From: Adiantum capillus-veneris
Lineage: Eukaryota; Streptophyta; Polypodiopsida; Polypodiales; Pteridaceae
Assembly: GCA_014529385.2 (NCBI GenBank)
Contig: CM043966.1
Span: 109,662,808 to 109,722,807 of the forward strand
DNA length: 60,000 bases
Reading direction: 5' to 3'
Shown: piece after piece, positions 33,117 through 44,365 of the stretch
Position numbering within the stretch: the first letter of the stretch is position 1
Layout of the letters: each line of letters begins with the position of its first letter
Program-made: the position numbers and the translations under genes
Notes under the pieces: generated by a model
The model's input: the letters and a program-made list of their open reading frames with translations, nothing else
What the model was told of the DNA's origin: nothing
Databases searched by the model: none

Positions 33117-33331
33117 AGCAAGATAACTACGCTTACATCAAAAGAAAAATTATAGTCTATGAGAGGTAGTATGATGGGATCTGGTGATAGAAGTATTTCA
33201 TTGAGCCTTTCAGGGCCGAAGAGAAACACTATACGTTGTTGAAAGTGTATTTTACGGCTAATCCATACGTTAATTCTAATAGATCGTACAGAGTGAAAGC
33301 GATAGAAATGATCATCATGTGGGTTATTCAT
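33113..33331 (-). CDS. Small ORF 1 in element C LTR/leader (72 aa)
   Basis: MNNPHDDHF to FDVSVVILL, 72 residues. Gapless comparison with the 72-residue frame at 57251-57469 gives 38 identical positions by my hand count, with shared SRKIxFQQxIVFxFGPxRL, EIL and YxxSFDVxV. Same length, same start, same stop position. The pattern of hydrophobic residues suggests a small folded domain, not a random frame. Function unknown. Not a recognised Gag, Env or protease. Confidence 0.6.
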   Translation of the reverse strand: MNNPHDDHFYRFHSVRSIRINVWISRKIHFQQRIVFLFGPERLNEILLSPDPIILPLIDYNFSFDVSVVILL

Positions 33332-34854
33332 CTAGGATAGTATGTGAGAAATTTAGATATGAGAGAAGTGAAGAGATGAGAATTTTCCCTCCCAAGCCCT
33401 ATTCTTGCCCGTAGACAATAAGGATACTGCGGGGAGAGATGTACCTGTAGCAAAGAGAACCTAAAATTTGTAAAGAGGATGAATTACTAAGAGTGAGAGA
33501 GATAGATTTGGTTAAGGAGATGATATTAGATATATATATATGGTGGATTAGAGATGAAAAAGGAAACAACAAGAAATCAAGAAAACATCAATGTAGAACA
33601 CATCTTACTTGAAACCCTTCGGCACCATTATTGATGGAGAGAGAAGAAGAGTGGATAATTCCACTTTGATTGATACATCAAGTGCAAGAACTTCTTTGAT
33701 TAGAGTTGATCTTCCAAGGTTATCTTGTTGCAAAAATGACTAGTCTCCCTCTAGGAGAAAGTGTAGGCTTGGGCTTATGTTAATGGCTAAGTACAATTAG
33801 GCATTACTACTCACTCCCTCAAGAATTCCTCTCCTCAATGGCTTGACTGCTTGAGTTCCTTCCAAGGAAGAAGAGGTCCCCTTTTATAGGTGAAGGGAAC
33901 CCCCAAGGGTTTACACAAGAAGAGAGGAGCCAGTGTGAATAGGAATTGGAAAAGTTGGAAATGAGATGCCCCTGCGTGATGTGGGCAGACTGGGGTCCAT
34001 ATTTTGATCATATCTCCTCAACCGTGGCTCCAAATAAAAAAGTAAAAATATGGGCAAAAACTTCAGCTCATTAGCTACGATTTTCATTTTAAAATTGTTT
34101 TCCAATTCGGATTGGAACCTTGTGTAAAAAATTCATCAAAATAGGGTCCATTTATGGCAGCAAAAGTCTTCATGTGATCTCCTTAGCCTAAACTTTCATT
34201 TAATTCCAAAATACACCTCATGCCATATGAAAGCATGACATTGCTCCTTGACAAAGTTTTGTAATCATGCTTGCAATAATGCATTAAAATAAGTGTATCT
34301 TTGAAATCATGCCACTTAGTGTCCCACTAGGATTTGATTCTCTCCTAGTAGCTATTTAAAAAGAAATATAAGAAAAGTATAAAAAATACATAGAATATAT
34401 ATATATTGGAGTTTACCCTAGATATAGGATCTAGCTAGGGTGTGAGATGATAATGAAATAGTATAAATAAAGAATCAATGCTTTTTGCCCCAAGTTAAAG
34501 AGGCGGAGCTATTGATGCTTTTTCCATAGTATTTTTTGATGGTAAAGTAAGGATATGTTACCCTTGAGAAAAATAATAGGATGAGATAGAACGCTTATTA
34601 TTATACTTAAATATGCATATGTACAATATAGGAAATATAATTATGTATCTAAAAAAATACAAGATAGATCTTGTAGCATGCATTCCCACTATGTACGTGT
34701 CACAGCACGACACCATGTGTGCTAATGAAGGGTTATCATTGATTTATTTGCTAAAGTGCGTGTTTGCATTTATAATCACTAAAAAGTCTGTGTTTGAGGA
34801 TAAAAATGAAATAAACAGGTTTCTATTGATATGTTTTCATGACTGACAGGTGTT
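33332..34854. other. LTR remainder and flank of element C
   Basis: AT-rich, no further convincing frame. A run of TA repeats at 33530-33541 could supply a promoter for the minus-strand element. Another AT run lies at 34393-34410. The outer LTR end could not be placed. Confidence 0.4.
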
Positions 34855-35540
34855 ATGCATATAAGAGATCATTTGCAAGAGTTCTGTGTACAAAAACTGA
34901 AATTCTGTGAACTTGGACATCATACGAGTATGATATCTTAAGAGGCATTTGGAGACAAAATTTGAAAAATCTAACCGCACCAAAGTGTTCAGAAGGGGGG
35001 TTTTACCCTTGGTACACACTGAGAATAGAGTTTTGACCAACTCTTGATATCCAAAAGGCAAAAGACGGAGTGTCGGAAACAAAAAACAGAGCAACTTGTG
35101 ATTCTGAGCATATTTTTGAATCAAAATTGGTAGAACTGCTTGAAAACCAATGTTGGAGACTTGAGGATGCTTGTGAATGAATTTTGTCCAAATATTCATT
35201 AGCAAACATCATACACATACGATGTATGAAGGGTAATTCTGGCAGCAAAAGTGAACTTTTGACATTATACCCATCTTCTACATGTTCTGTTGAGCACATA
35301 CATTAAATTTCATGCATTTGGGCATATAGATTGAGAATTGAGAGGGTTTTACTCTTTTGGGGATTTTCTTGTCCAATTTTGATTTCCAAAATTTGTTGTG
35401 AGCACATGTGCATGTAGTATATACCAAGGGGCACCTGGGGTAGAAACAGAACTTCATTCTGACCACCTAGACATCATACACATATGATGTCCCAGAGGCC
35501 AGATCTGAGGTCAAAGGACACATTTGAGTGCACACTTGTG
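34855..35540. repeat. Diverged tandem repeats with a recurring inverted motif
   Basis: Two to three degenerate units of roughly 260-290 bp. Recurring parts are CATCATAC-(4-5 bases)-TATGATGT-like motifs at about 34919, 35210 and 35472, and GGGTTTTACyCTT followed by GAyTTCCAAAA-type sequence. Open frames of up to 122 codons on the minus strand lie in these repeats and show no domain. Confidence 0.6.
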
Positions 35541-36398
35541 ATCTAGAGCCATATAGGCCAAATTCCATTGAATTCTGTGTAACCCTTTATGGTTGGTTAG
35601 CGCCCAAAAAAACGTCGTTTAAGGCTCAAAATTCATCCGCAAGTTAGGGGTGTCTAAAAGTAACAATTTGAGAGAATTGTGAGAAAAAGGTCGCGGTCTT
35701 GGGACATAGTTATTACCTTTTCTTGACCAGAGTACTTGAACACATTGGAATAAGCCTTCTTATATCAAGCTAGAGTTGTTAAGCCCAGAGATCATGTCCT
35801 CGTTAGATTCAAACTCAGCTTACACAAGCTTCGAGATCCGAGCGGTAGAGAGCATCCACCCATAATGGACCTTCTAAAATTGCAGTTGATAAAGATCAAT
35901 TTTGTTGAGAGAGTTTGGATAACAGATAATCAGAGTGAAGGACTGTATAAATACATTGACGGTAGTGAGGTCAACCTTTATAGGTTCTCAGGGCCATACC
36001 CAGAATAGCTGACAAATTACAAGCTCTTATATGTCTATAAATATGGAGTCGACTGTCAATTGAAATCTATAGTTGTTGACAAGTATGGACGTTAATATAG
36101 AGCTGTAGAAAGCACAAATTCAAGTACTACAATAGAAATAGGTGGATACTTGGTCAATGAAGGGCCACAGATACCTCCACCAAACACGAGGATTCCTACA
36201 AAAATTCCAAAAAGAGAGCCACCTGGATTCCCTTCTAGAGCGATAACAAGAGATGAAATGATCACAAAGATGGCAGACATGCCTCCTCAAGTGAATCTTT
36301 CCAATAGACCAATCTCCAATAGAATAACCAATCCCTTTGAATAAGAACCTAAGCATAGTAGAAGGCCTGAAACAAGAGAAGGATTGGGAGAGTCTATA
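35541..36398. other. Unrecognised degenerate coding-like stretch
   Basis: From about 35890 to 36344 the plus strand can be read almost continuously with two stops: GLYKYIDGSEVNLYRFSGP, then IGGYLVNEGPQIPPPNTR and PPGFPSRAITRDEMITKM. The proline-rich end is open at 36150-36344. It might be the remnant of a retroelement protein; I cannot name it. It ends where the tandem array begins at 36399. Confidence 0.35.
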
Positions 36399-37156
36399 GA
36401 GTAAGATATTTTCACATATTTCAGAACGTATATTGCTTCGAACACCGACATTTGGCTACTTGATCACTATACATATGTCGAGAAATCTTGCAACTATGGC
36501 AGTCCAAGGATTCTAGAGATCAAATTCCCATGATGGTTCTTGGTTGTATCAACACATCCAAGAAGTGTAGAATGAAACTTTAATTATTGGGATGTACTAG
36601 CAGTAGCAAATGTAAAAGCTACATGGTAAACCATGGATCACTGCCAAGCATGGTGAAATTGTTTACTTGAACTCCATGGTTTATCCATTTTTGACCGTAT
36701 GTGACTAGAAATTTGTAAAGTGAGTCGATGCAAGTGGAATTTGTCAGGTAATACTTGTTTAGCGTAATTTTGGTGGTATGAGATGCTAATATTTTTTTCA
36801 AATAAGTGTTTTATTTTTCACTTCTTCCAAGCAATTTTATGAAGCATGCATGGTCTTTATATGTGGTTGACATTGATGTTCTCTTTTGCAGAGCAAAATG
36901 GTTGAATTGCTCGCTCGATTAGGCTGACGAGAAAGGTTTGGATGCAAGGCTTCTGGTTCATGACGTTGTTGCTGCTTTGAATAATGGCTTAATTAGGCTT
37001 ACTTTATATATACACATGCCTTGGCCTTTTGCTCGGCCTCCAATGCAGGTCACTCCAACTTCAGCAAGCGGTTAGAGCCTAAGGCTGGGGTCACAAGCTA
37101 TAGGGTTCGATTAGATTGGGGCTCATAGGATAATTGTGCCTTAGTCGTGGTCACCC

Positions 37157-37236
37157 AAGCACAGTTGAACTGTGCTTAAGAATTTGTAACTATGCCAATT
37201 TTGGCATAGTTGCTCACGTGAAGATTTGTTCTATAA
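37157..37236 (+). other. Stem-loops and TATA-like box in an array unit
   Basis: Two perfect inverted repeats lie 12 bases apart: AAGCACAGTT-G-AACTGTGCTT (37157-37177) and CTATGCCAA-TT-TTGGCATAG (37190-37209). TTCTATAAATG follows near 37229. The same arrangement recurs at 38513 and, partly, 43548. Confidence 0.75.
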
Positions 37237-38512
37237 ATGCAAGGAAAAATGCTAGCTTGCAATTAAAATATTTCAATATGAAACGCGGCTAGCCCCAATG
37301 CCTTCTATACCATACATTAGCTGCCTCTGCAGTGTGGGCCAAGCAGCGACCTCTCTCTCCCCCCATCGGTCATCATTTGTTGTTATTACCTCCATCTAAC
37401 TCTGCACCATGTGACCACTCTGGATCTATATTTCTACCAAGCATTAATTATAGAGGCTTATTTGGCATAACTACATCAACTTTGCACCATGTGACCCCAC
37501 TCGTTCAGTGCATTCTAGGATCTAATTTATATTTAAGCAATGGGGGCATGATTTACATTGTTTACTTAAACTCCATGGTTTATGCACTTTTTGTTAGTAT
37601 GAGACTAAAAATTTGTATAAGTTAGTTTTGTGCAAGTGGAATTTGTCGAGGTATTACTTCTTTGACACGGTTTTAGTGGTATGGGATGCCAAATTTATTT
37701 TAAATAAGTGGTGCTTTCTCACTTTTTCCAAGAAATTTTATGAAGTACACACAGTAGGCTGTAATAGTAGTGCAACTTGTGCTTCCATATTAGATCTTGT
37801 TATCTAGGGAAAGACATAAGTGGTGTGTCCTTTTTACGAGTAATTGTATTGCTATCTCTAAGAAATGGTACAATATGATTTGTGAGAATAAATACTCCGG
37901 AGTTACTTTGTCAAGGTTTATACCAAATTTGATGTTCATTACATCATGACAGTGTGCACTTGCATGTGCAAGATTTATACCAAATTTGATGTTCATTACA
38001 TCATGACACCAAGTACATAGTGTGCACTTGCATGTGCAGGATCACATTACTGTTGGCTACTCAAATCTCAAGGGTTGCAAGCTTGTATGGGAAATATACT
38101 TCTTACGAATTCATGCATGGGTAGATCCCTAGATCTAATATTTGTGACGTTGCAAATTGAAGATGACAAGCTGAGAAAACAAATTACCATTCGTTTGGTA
38201 ACCATGCTCATGTAGGCTATTTTTTAATCGTCAAGTAAGACCTGACATCTGTATATTTTTTTATATACCTTGGTTGAAACCATCCAAGACCAGAGGATGT
38301 TGATTTATTTGCTCCTAAGATAGTCATATTGGTACATTGTGACCTAAGTATTGGGATATAGATTAGTGATATGCAAGGCATACAAGTGAATTTCATTTTC
38401 CATGCCAACATTTATGTGGATTGATAAGTACACAAGATCGGCCTCCAGCACAAGTGATTAGAAAGTTATTGATTCATTGGATAGTCGTCATGGTCATGCA
38501 AAGGGACTCACC

Positions 38513-38533
38513 AAGCACAGTAGAACTGTGCTT
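38513..38533 (+). other. Stem-loop in second array unit
   Basis: AAGCACAGT-AGA-ACTGTGCTT, equivalent to the first stem at 37157. TGCCAATTTTGGCA follows at about 38550, keeping the core of the second stem. Confidence 0.75.
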
Positions 38534-39454
38534 GAGAACTTGTAACTATGCCAATTTTGGCACAATTGCTCAAGTCAAGCTCCGTTCTTAAATGCAAGAA
38601 AAAATGCTAGCAGCAAAATGTTGCAATCTGCGACATGGCTAGACCCAACGCCTTTTGCACCATACATTGGTTGCCTCTGCTACATAGTGTGGGCCAATTT
38701 ATCTCTCCACTGGGATCATCATCCGTTGTTCTTACCTCCATCTATTGGTTTAATTTAGCAAATCTGCCTTCATGTGACCACTATGGATGTGTATTTTTGC
38801 AAATAATTAATTATAGCGGCTTAGTAAGCAGAGCTAAGGGTTCTGGATAAATGTGTCACACATAACCAGACTCTTACCGTGTATTCTAGGCCCTAATTTA
38901 GAGTTTAGCAATGGGTATGTTTGTCATGCTTCCACGTTCTTAGTTGGCATCATAGCAAACTTGAGTGTCGCCTTCTTCTTCCTCCATGTGGGATTGGCCA
39001 TCATGTTGTCTTTCGAGCACTATTTATAGTGTAACAAAAAGGTGATTTCGACTTCAGTTAATAAATTTAAACATTTTTTTATCAGAGAGTTGTCAAAATT
39101 GGTCACTTTGCATTCATGATTTCTTTTTTATTTAGGACAGCATCTAAAATTGCATACAGGTTGTAAGTCCCTCTCTCTCTCTCCCTCTCTCCACCTCTTT
39201 GCTATGTTAGGGTTTTTTTTACCTCATTCGTAGTAAGCTATATTTCAGTGAATAACATATTATCATGTAAGATATTTGCATAGAATTTTGGAAAAGAAGA
39301 GTACAATTACTTGCAATTGTCGTTATGTTGGCGTCTAGCCTCAATGCTTGGCTGCTGGATCACTATAAACATGTGAAGCCATCGCGCAAGTTAATCTTGA
39401 CTATGGTAGTCTAGGATTCAAGATCAACGCATCCCTTCAATTATAGGGATGTAC

Positions 39455-40178
39455 CATTAGGAGATTTCGGAGGTCATTTGGAGGGCCTTCTAAGAAATTC
39501 TATTTTTCTCTCTAGAAAATGTTCTTAAAATATACTTGCACTTGTTGCGTACGTCCAAAACGACAACTAGACACTCTCAAAATTGAACCTAACTTTTCAA
39601 AAACCCTTGAAAACTATCACTTTTTCATTCAATGCGTGTGTCATTTTCATGAAGTACACGACGCTCATTCAATATAGCTTTCGTCATCATTGAAATTAAA
39701 AAATTTAAAAATTATCAGTTGGCATTAGAATTTAAAGTTTTTGACACCGCCAATGCGTCAATTGGTGTTGGAATTTAAAGTTTTTGACACTGCCAATGGG
39801 TACAAGGACAATCCTTTTTGTACCCTTTCCGGGTGTCAGATTGAGGCAAGTAGATAGGTGTTTTTTAGGTTTTTGGACGTTCCAGACGTATTGGCATTGT
39901 CAAAAGCTTCAAATTCCAATACCAATTGACAGTTTTATGATTTTTTTTAACTTCAATGATGATGAAAGCCATATTAAATGAGCGTTGCCTATCTCATGAA
40001 AAACACATTTGCGTTGAAAGAAAAGGCGACCGTTTTCAAGAACCACTAACACCTTTTTTATACTTTTCTTAATATTAATCTATTTTTCTACATAACATAG
40101 GCTCTTCTTTCATTGTAGGAGCGCTTTTTCCTCTCTCTTCTAAAAGGCCCTCCAAAAGACCTCCGAAATCTCCTAATG
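39455..40178. mobile_element. Foldback/long-TIR element, 724 bp
   Basis: Ends CATTAGGAGATTTCGGAGGTC and its complement, and the inverted match continues inward through CGCTCATT.AATAT.GCTTTC, TCATCATTGAA and TTGGCATT.GAATTTAAAG for about 300 bp on each side. Only a short centre (about 39760-39860) is unpaired. It interrupts a unit of the tandem array: flanks GATGTAC and TAGTAGTAATG join to give the sequence of the uninserted unit at 42428. No coding capacity. No clear target-site duplication. Confidence 0.88.
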
Positions 40179-40753
40179 TAGTAGTAATGAATGTGCAGGC
40201 TACATGGTATACCATGGATTACTGCCACGCATGGTTACATTGTTTACTTGAACTCTATTGTTTATGCATTTTTGTCGGTATGGGACTAAAAATTTGTATA
40301 AGATAGTTCGATGCCAGCGGAGTTTGTCAAGGTATTACTTGTTTGATGCAATTTGTTAAGGTATTATTTGTTTGATACCATGTATTCTAGGACTTAATTT
40401 AGAGCTCAACGGTGGGGACTTTCATGCTTCCACCTTCCTAGTGGAATCATAGAAACCTTGAGTGTTGACTTCTTCTTCATCCATGTGTGTTTTCTCATCG
40501 TGCTTTCTTTCGAGCACTATTTACTTGTTTGACACAGTTTTGGTGGTATTGGGATGCCAAATTTGTTTCAAATAAGTGCATGTTTATCACTTTTTCCAAG
40601 CAGTGTCATGAAGCATGCATGGCATGCTCTAACAGTAGTGCAACTTGTGCTTCCATATTAGGTCTTGTTATCTAATGACTCTCTAATGAAAGGCATAAGT
40701 GTTGTCTCTTTTCTAAGGATAACCATATTGTTACCTCTATGAGATGGTAGAAT

Positions 40754-40972
40754 ATGTCAAGTAAGACCTCAATGGACTTGTGTTTATATATGTATCTTTT
40801 TTTGTATATCTTGGTTGATTTTAACCATCCAAGACAAGACGATGGTGATTTATATGCTCCTCAAATAGTCATGTTGGTCTGTTGTGACCTAACTATTGGG
40901 ATATCGATTAGTGATATGCAAGGCATACAAGTGGATTTCAGTTTCCATACCAGGATTTATGTGGATTGGTAA
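40754..40972 (+). pseudogene. Exon-like open block of the array
   Basis: Reads DFNHPRQDDGDLYAPQIVM, then CDLTIGISISDMQGIQVDF and IYVDW, and ends at a consensus-like donor TTG|GTAAGTA near 40970. The equivalent block at 45403-45585 (DFNHPKPHDGDLYAPQIVIL, SGMQGIQVDFNF) is also open. The one at 38255-38425 has stops and a mutated donor (GATAAGTA). Differences between copies often leave the residue unchanged. The protein family is not recognised. Confidence 0.45.
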
Positions 40973-40976
40973 GTAC

Positions 40977-40979
<3 letters not shown>

Positions 40980-41060
<81 letters not shown>
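40980..41060 (+). repeat. (CT)n microsatellite
   Basis: 81 bp of CT, beginning about 8 bases after the putative splice donor of the exon-like block. Confidence 0.97.
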
Positions 41061-41063
<3 letters not shown>

Positions 41064-41120
41064 GTACGATTTTGTTTCTGGTCCCATAGGTCATATTTGA
41101 CCTCCGTGGACGATAATGCA

Positions 41121-41141
41121 ATCTATCTATCTATCTATCTA

Positions 41142-41210
<69 letters not shown>
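41121..41210 (+). repeat. (ATCT)n then (CT)n microsatellite
   Basis: About 26 bp of ATCT tetramers grading into 64 bp of CT, followed by CATGTTAGGGTTTTTT, the same flank seen after the other CT tracts of the array. Confidence 0.97.
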
Positions 41211-41212
<2 letters not shown>

Positions 41213-42069
41213 CATGTTAGGGTTTTTTCTCACTTTGCTAATAGAAAGCTATATTGCAGTGACTAACGTCTTATAAAGTAAGATATTTTCACATACTTCA
41301 AGACGTATATTGCTTCGAACACCGATGTTTGGCTACTTGATCACTATACATATGTTGAGAAATATAGCAAGTTAATCTTGGACTATGGTTGTCAAGGATT
41401 CTAGATATCAAATCCCCATGATGGTTCTTGGTTGTATCAACACATCCAAGAAGTGTAGAATGACACATTTAGCAAATGTAAAAGCTACATGGTACACCAT
41501 GGATTACTGCCAAGCTTGGTTACATTGCTTACTTGAAGACGTTGGTTTATGCATTTTTGACGGTATGGGACTAAAAGGTTGAGTAAGTGAGTGCAATGCA
41601 AGTGGAATTTGTCAAGCCCCTGTGTTCCTTTCATAGCTGCAACTTGAGATGGCGACATACAAGAGTCTCACTGCCACGTATTGAAGCTCTTCTTTTTCCC
41701 CACCATACTCTTTCCACCAAATTGGTGTGCTCATCCTCTTGATAGCATCTATGTGCCATGTATCCCTGAAAATTCCTTCTCTGCTAGTATAGGATGTCTT
41801 CTATGTGTATGCCACTTATCCATTTGCATTACCCAGTTGTTGGGTGGCACTTGGGAATACACTTTCTTTAAGTCACTGATCACTTCATTGTTTGTGCATT
41901 TGGAACTGCGATCTTCTGTGGGTGCTATGCCACTCGGGTTTGCTAAGAGCTCTTCTCAATTGTAAGTTTTCTTGCTTATGTAATCTATATTTTAGTAAAT
42001 AACATCTTATCAACTAAGATATTTTCATAGAATTTTGGACGTAGAAGAGTACAATTACTTGCGATTGTC

Positions 42070-42242
42070 GCACGGGGTATTCACTAAGGGTTACCATATG
42101 GTATCACGTGAGTGTACAATAGGGGGGTTTTCTAAGGACAAATGGATAGATTTTACATAGGAGGGTCCCGTATGTAGGGGTTAAAAAGGAAATTTTGTTG
42201 CACGCAGGTGGCGTCCCCCTATTACTACTAGTGAATCCCCCA
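42070..42242. mobile_element. MITE-like insertion, 173 bp
   Basis: Ends GCACGGGGTATTCACTA and TAGTGAATCCCCCA (inverted). Flanks GCGATTGTC (42061-42069) and TGGATTGTC (42243-42251) are a near-match nine-base duplication; uninterrupted units read GCGATTGT[CT]GTTATG. Its ends resemble those of the insertion at 43274, so both belong to one family. Confidence 0.75.
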
Positions 42243-43273
42243 TGGATTGTCATTATGTTGGCTTCAAGCCCCGATGCTTGTTCTACTGGATCACTATAGA
42301 CATGTGAATACATCCGGCAAGTTAATCTTGGCTATGGTAGTCTAGGATTCTAGACATAAAATCCCCATGATGGTTATTGATTGTATCAACGCATCCAAGA
42401 AATGTAGAGTGACACTTTAATTATAGGGATGTACTAGCAGCAATGAATGTGAAGGCTACATGGTACACCATGGATTATTGCCACGCATAGTTACATTGTT
42501 TACTTGAACTCCATTGTTTATGCATTCGTTTTAGTATGGGGCTATAACTTTGTATAAGGTAGTTCCATGCAAGTGGAATTTGTCAAGGTATTCCTTGTTT
42601 GATGCATTTTTGGTGGTATGAACGCCAAAATTGTTTCAAATAAGTGCTTCTTTTTCACTTTTTCGAAGTAATTTTATGAAGTACGCATGGTATGTTGTAA
42701 TGGTAGTGCAACGTGTGCTTCCATATTAGATCTTATTATCTACGAAAAGGCATAAGTGTTGTGTCCTTTCTAAGGATAATCGTATTGCTACCTCTATGAG
42801 ATGGTACAATATGATTTGTGAGAGTATATACTCTGGAGTTACTTTGTCAAGGTTTATACCAAGTTCAATGCTCATTACATCATGATAACAAGTACAAAGT
42901 GTGCACTTCCACATGTGAAAGAGCATGTTATTGGATACTCAAATCTAAAGGATTGCAAGGTCAAATGGGAAATATCCTTCTTATCAATCCATGCATGGAT
43001 GGATCCATGGATCTAAAGTTTGTAATATTGCCGATTGAAGATGAAAAGTTGAGAGAACAAATTTCCATTCAACTGGTAACCATGCTTATGTGGGTTATTT
43101 TTTACCGTCAAGTAGGACCTCAGTGAAGTGTATCTTTTTTTTGTTGTTGCTTGTAATAATGGCTTAATGAAGCTTACTTTATATAAACACATGCCTTTGC
43201 CTTTTCTGTGATGTCCAACGCAAGAGGTTAGAAAGCTATTGTTTCACTAGATAATTGTGCCTCAGTTGTGGTC

Positions 43274-43521
43274 TCGCGGGGTTCACTATGTGTAAAACTA
43301 CCATATCACGTGCGTTCAAGACATGTTTGTAAAACCCCTTATCTGTGAGTTTTGTTAAGAATATAATGTACCCTTTTCTTTTAAGATCTGTAAGTTTTTT
43401 TCAAAAATTTGAAAAAATAATGTCCTTCTATATATATGTTTCTGTAAGTTTCAAGAACTTTAAATACCCTTCTGTTGAACTCACGTGATAGGTTACATTT
43501 TTATTAGGTGACCTCCCCGGG
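43274..43521. mobile_element. MITE-like insertion, 248 bp
   Basis: Flanked by an exact nine-base duplication, GTTGTGGTC (43265-43273 and 43522-43530). Ends: CGCGGGGTTCACTATG and the inverse of CCCGGGGAGGTCACC; both ends also carry an ATATCACGTG / CTATCACGTGAGTTCAA-type motif further in. Nine-base duplications are typical of Mutator-like elements; eight would suit hAT. No coding capacity. Confidence 0.8.
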
Positions 43522-43547
43522 GTTGTGGTCATGCAATGAGACACGCC

Positions 43548-43568
43548 AAGCACAATAGAATTGTGCTT
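43548..43568 (+). other. Stem-loop in a later array unit, paired change
   Basis: AAGCACAAT-AGA-ATTGTGCTT. Relative to 38513 the eighth base of the left arm is A instead of G, and the matching base on the right arm is T instead of C, so pairing is kept. The second stem has decayed here. Confidence 0.75.
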
Positions 43569-44210
43569 GAGAATTTGTAACTGTATCAATTTTTCCATAG
43601 TTTCTCACATGAATCTTGGTTGCCTCCATGCAAGGAAAATTGGTAGTCTGCAAAAAGCTACATTTTGCAATGTGGCTAGCCCCGTTGCCTTATGCAACAT
43701 ACATTAGCCGCCTCTGTTGTGCAGTGTGGATTAAGCAACCAACTTCCTCTCCCTCCACCTATCATCATCCGTTGTTCTTACCTCCATGTGCTGGTTTCAT
43801 TTAGCAATACTGTCATATTTCTTCCAAGCATTAATTATAGAGGGTTAGTAGGCACATCTTTAGGTTACAGATAAATGTGTCATGGGTGATGACACTGTTA
43901 ACATGTCTTCTAGGCCCTAATTTAGAGTTTAGCAGTGAGGACCTTTGTCATGCCTTCACCTTCTTGGTCACATCATAGAAAACTTGAGTGTCACCTTCTT
44001 CCTCCATCTGTGATTGTCCATGATGTTGTCTTTCAAAAACTATTTATAGAATGTAAGTGCACTCTTGAGTAAGGAAAACGGTGAGTCGATTTTAGTTAAT
44101 GAATTTAACCAATTTTTGATGGGACAATTTTCAAAAGTGGTCACTTTGCATACGTGATTCCTTTTTTCTTCAAAACAACAACAATCAAAATCGCTTGCAT
44201 AGCTGGTTAT

Positions 44211-44365
<155 letters not shown>

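Larger units (their letters stand above)
28733..34480 (-). mobile_element. Ty3-like element C, truncated in pol
   Basis: Read on the minus strand: LTR/leader with two small ORFs, primer-binding site at 32680-32697, gag-protease (32661-30289), then RT until sequence stops at 28733. RNase H, integrase and the 3' LTR are missing. The left boundary is a direct joint with family D. The right end of the LTR is not defined; 34480 is only an approximate limit, at the edge of AT-rich sequence. The gag-protease frame has no stop in 790 codons, so this copy is relatively young or was conserved. Confidence 0.8.

Noticed and set aside
34837-35466. Minus-strand frames of 62-122 codons
   Set aside because: They overlap each other in different frames within diverged repeats and have no shared protein pattern.
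35890-36344. Homologue of the 173-codon ORF at 25074
   Set aside because: Both have polar, beta-like composition near a retroelement, but no convincing residue alignment could be made by eye.
41681-41965. 94-codon frame in an array unit
   Set aside because: No domain and not present in the other units; it may be part of a further insertion, but nothing supports a gene.
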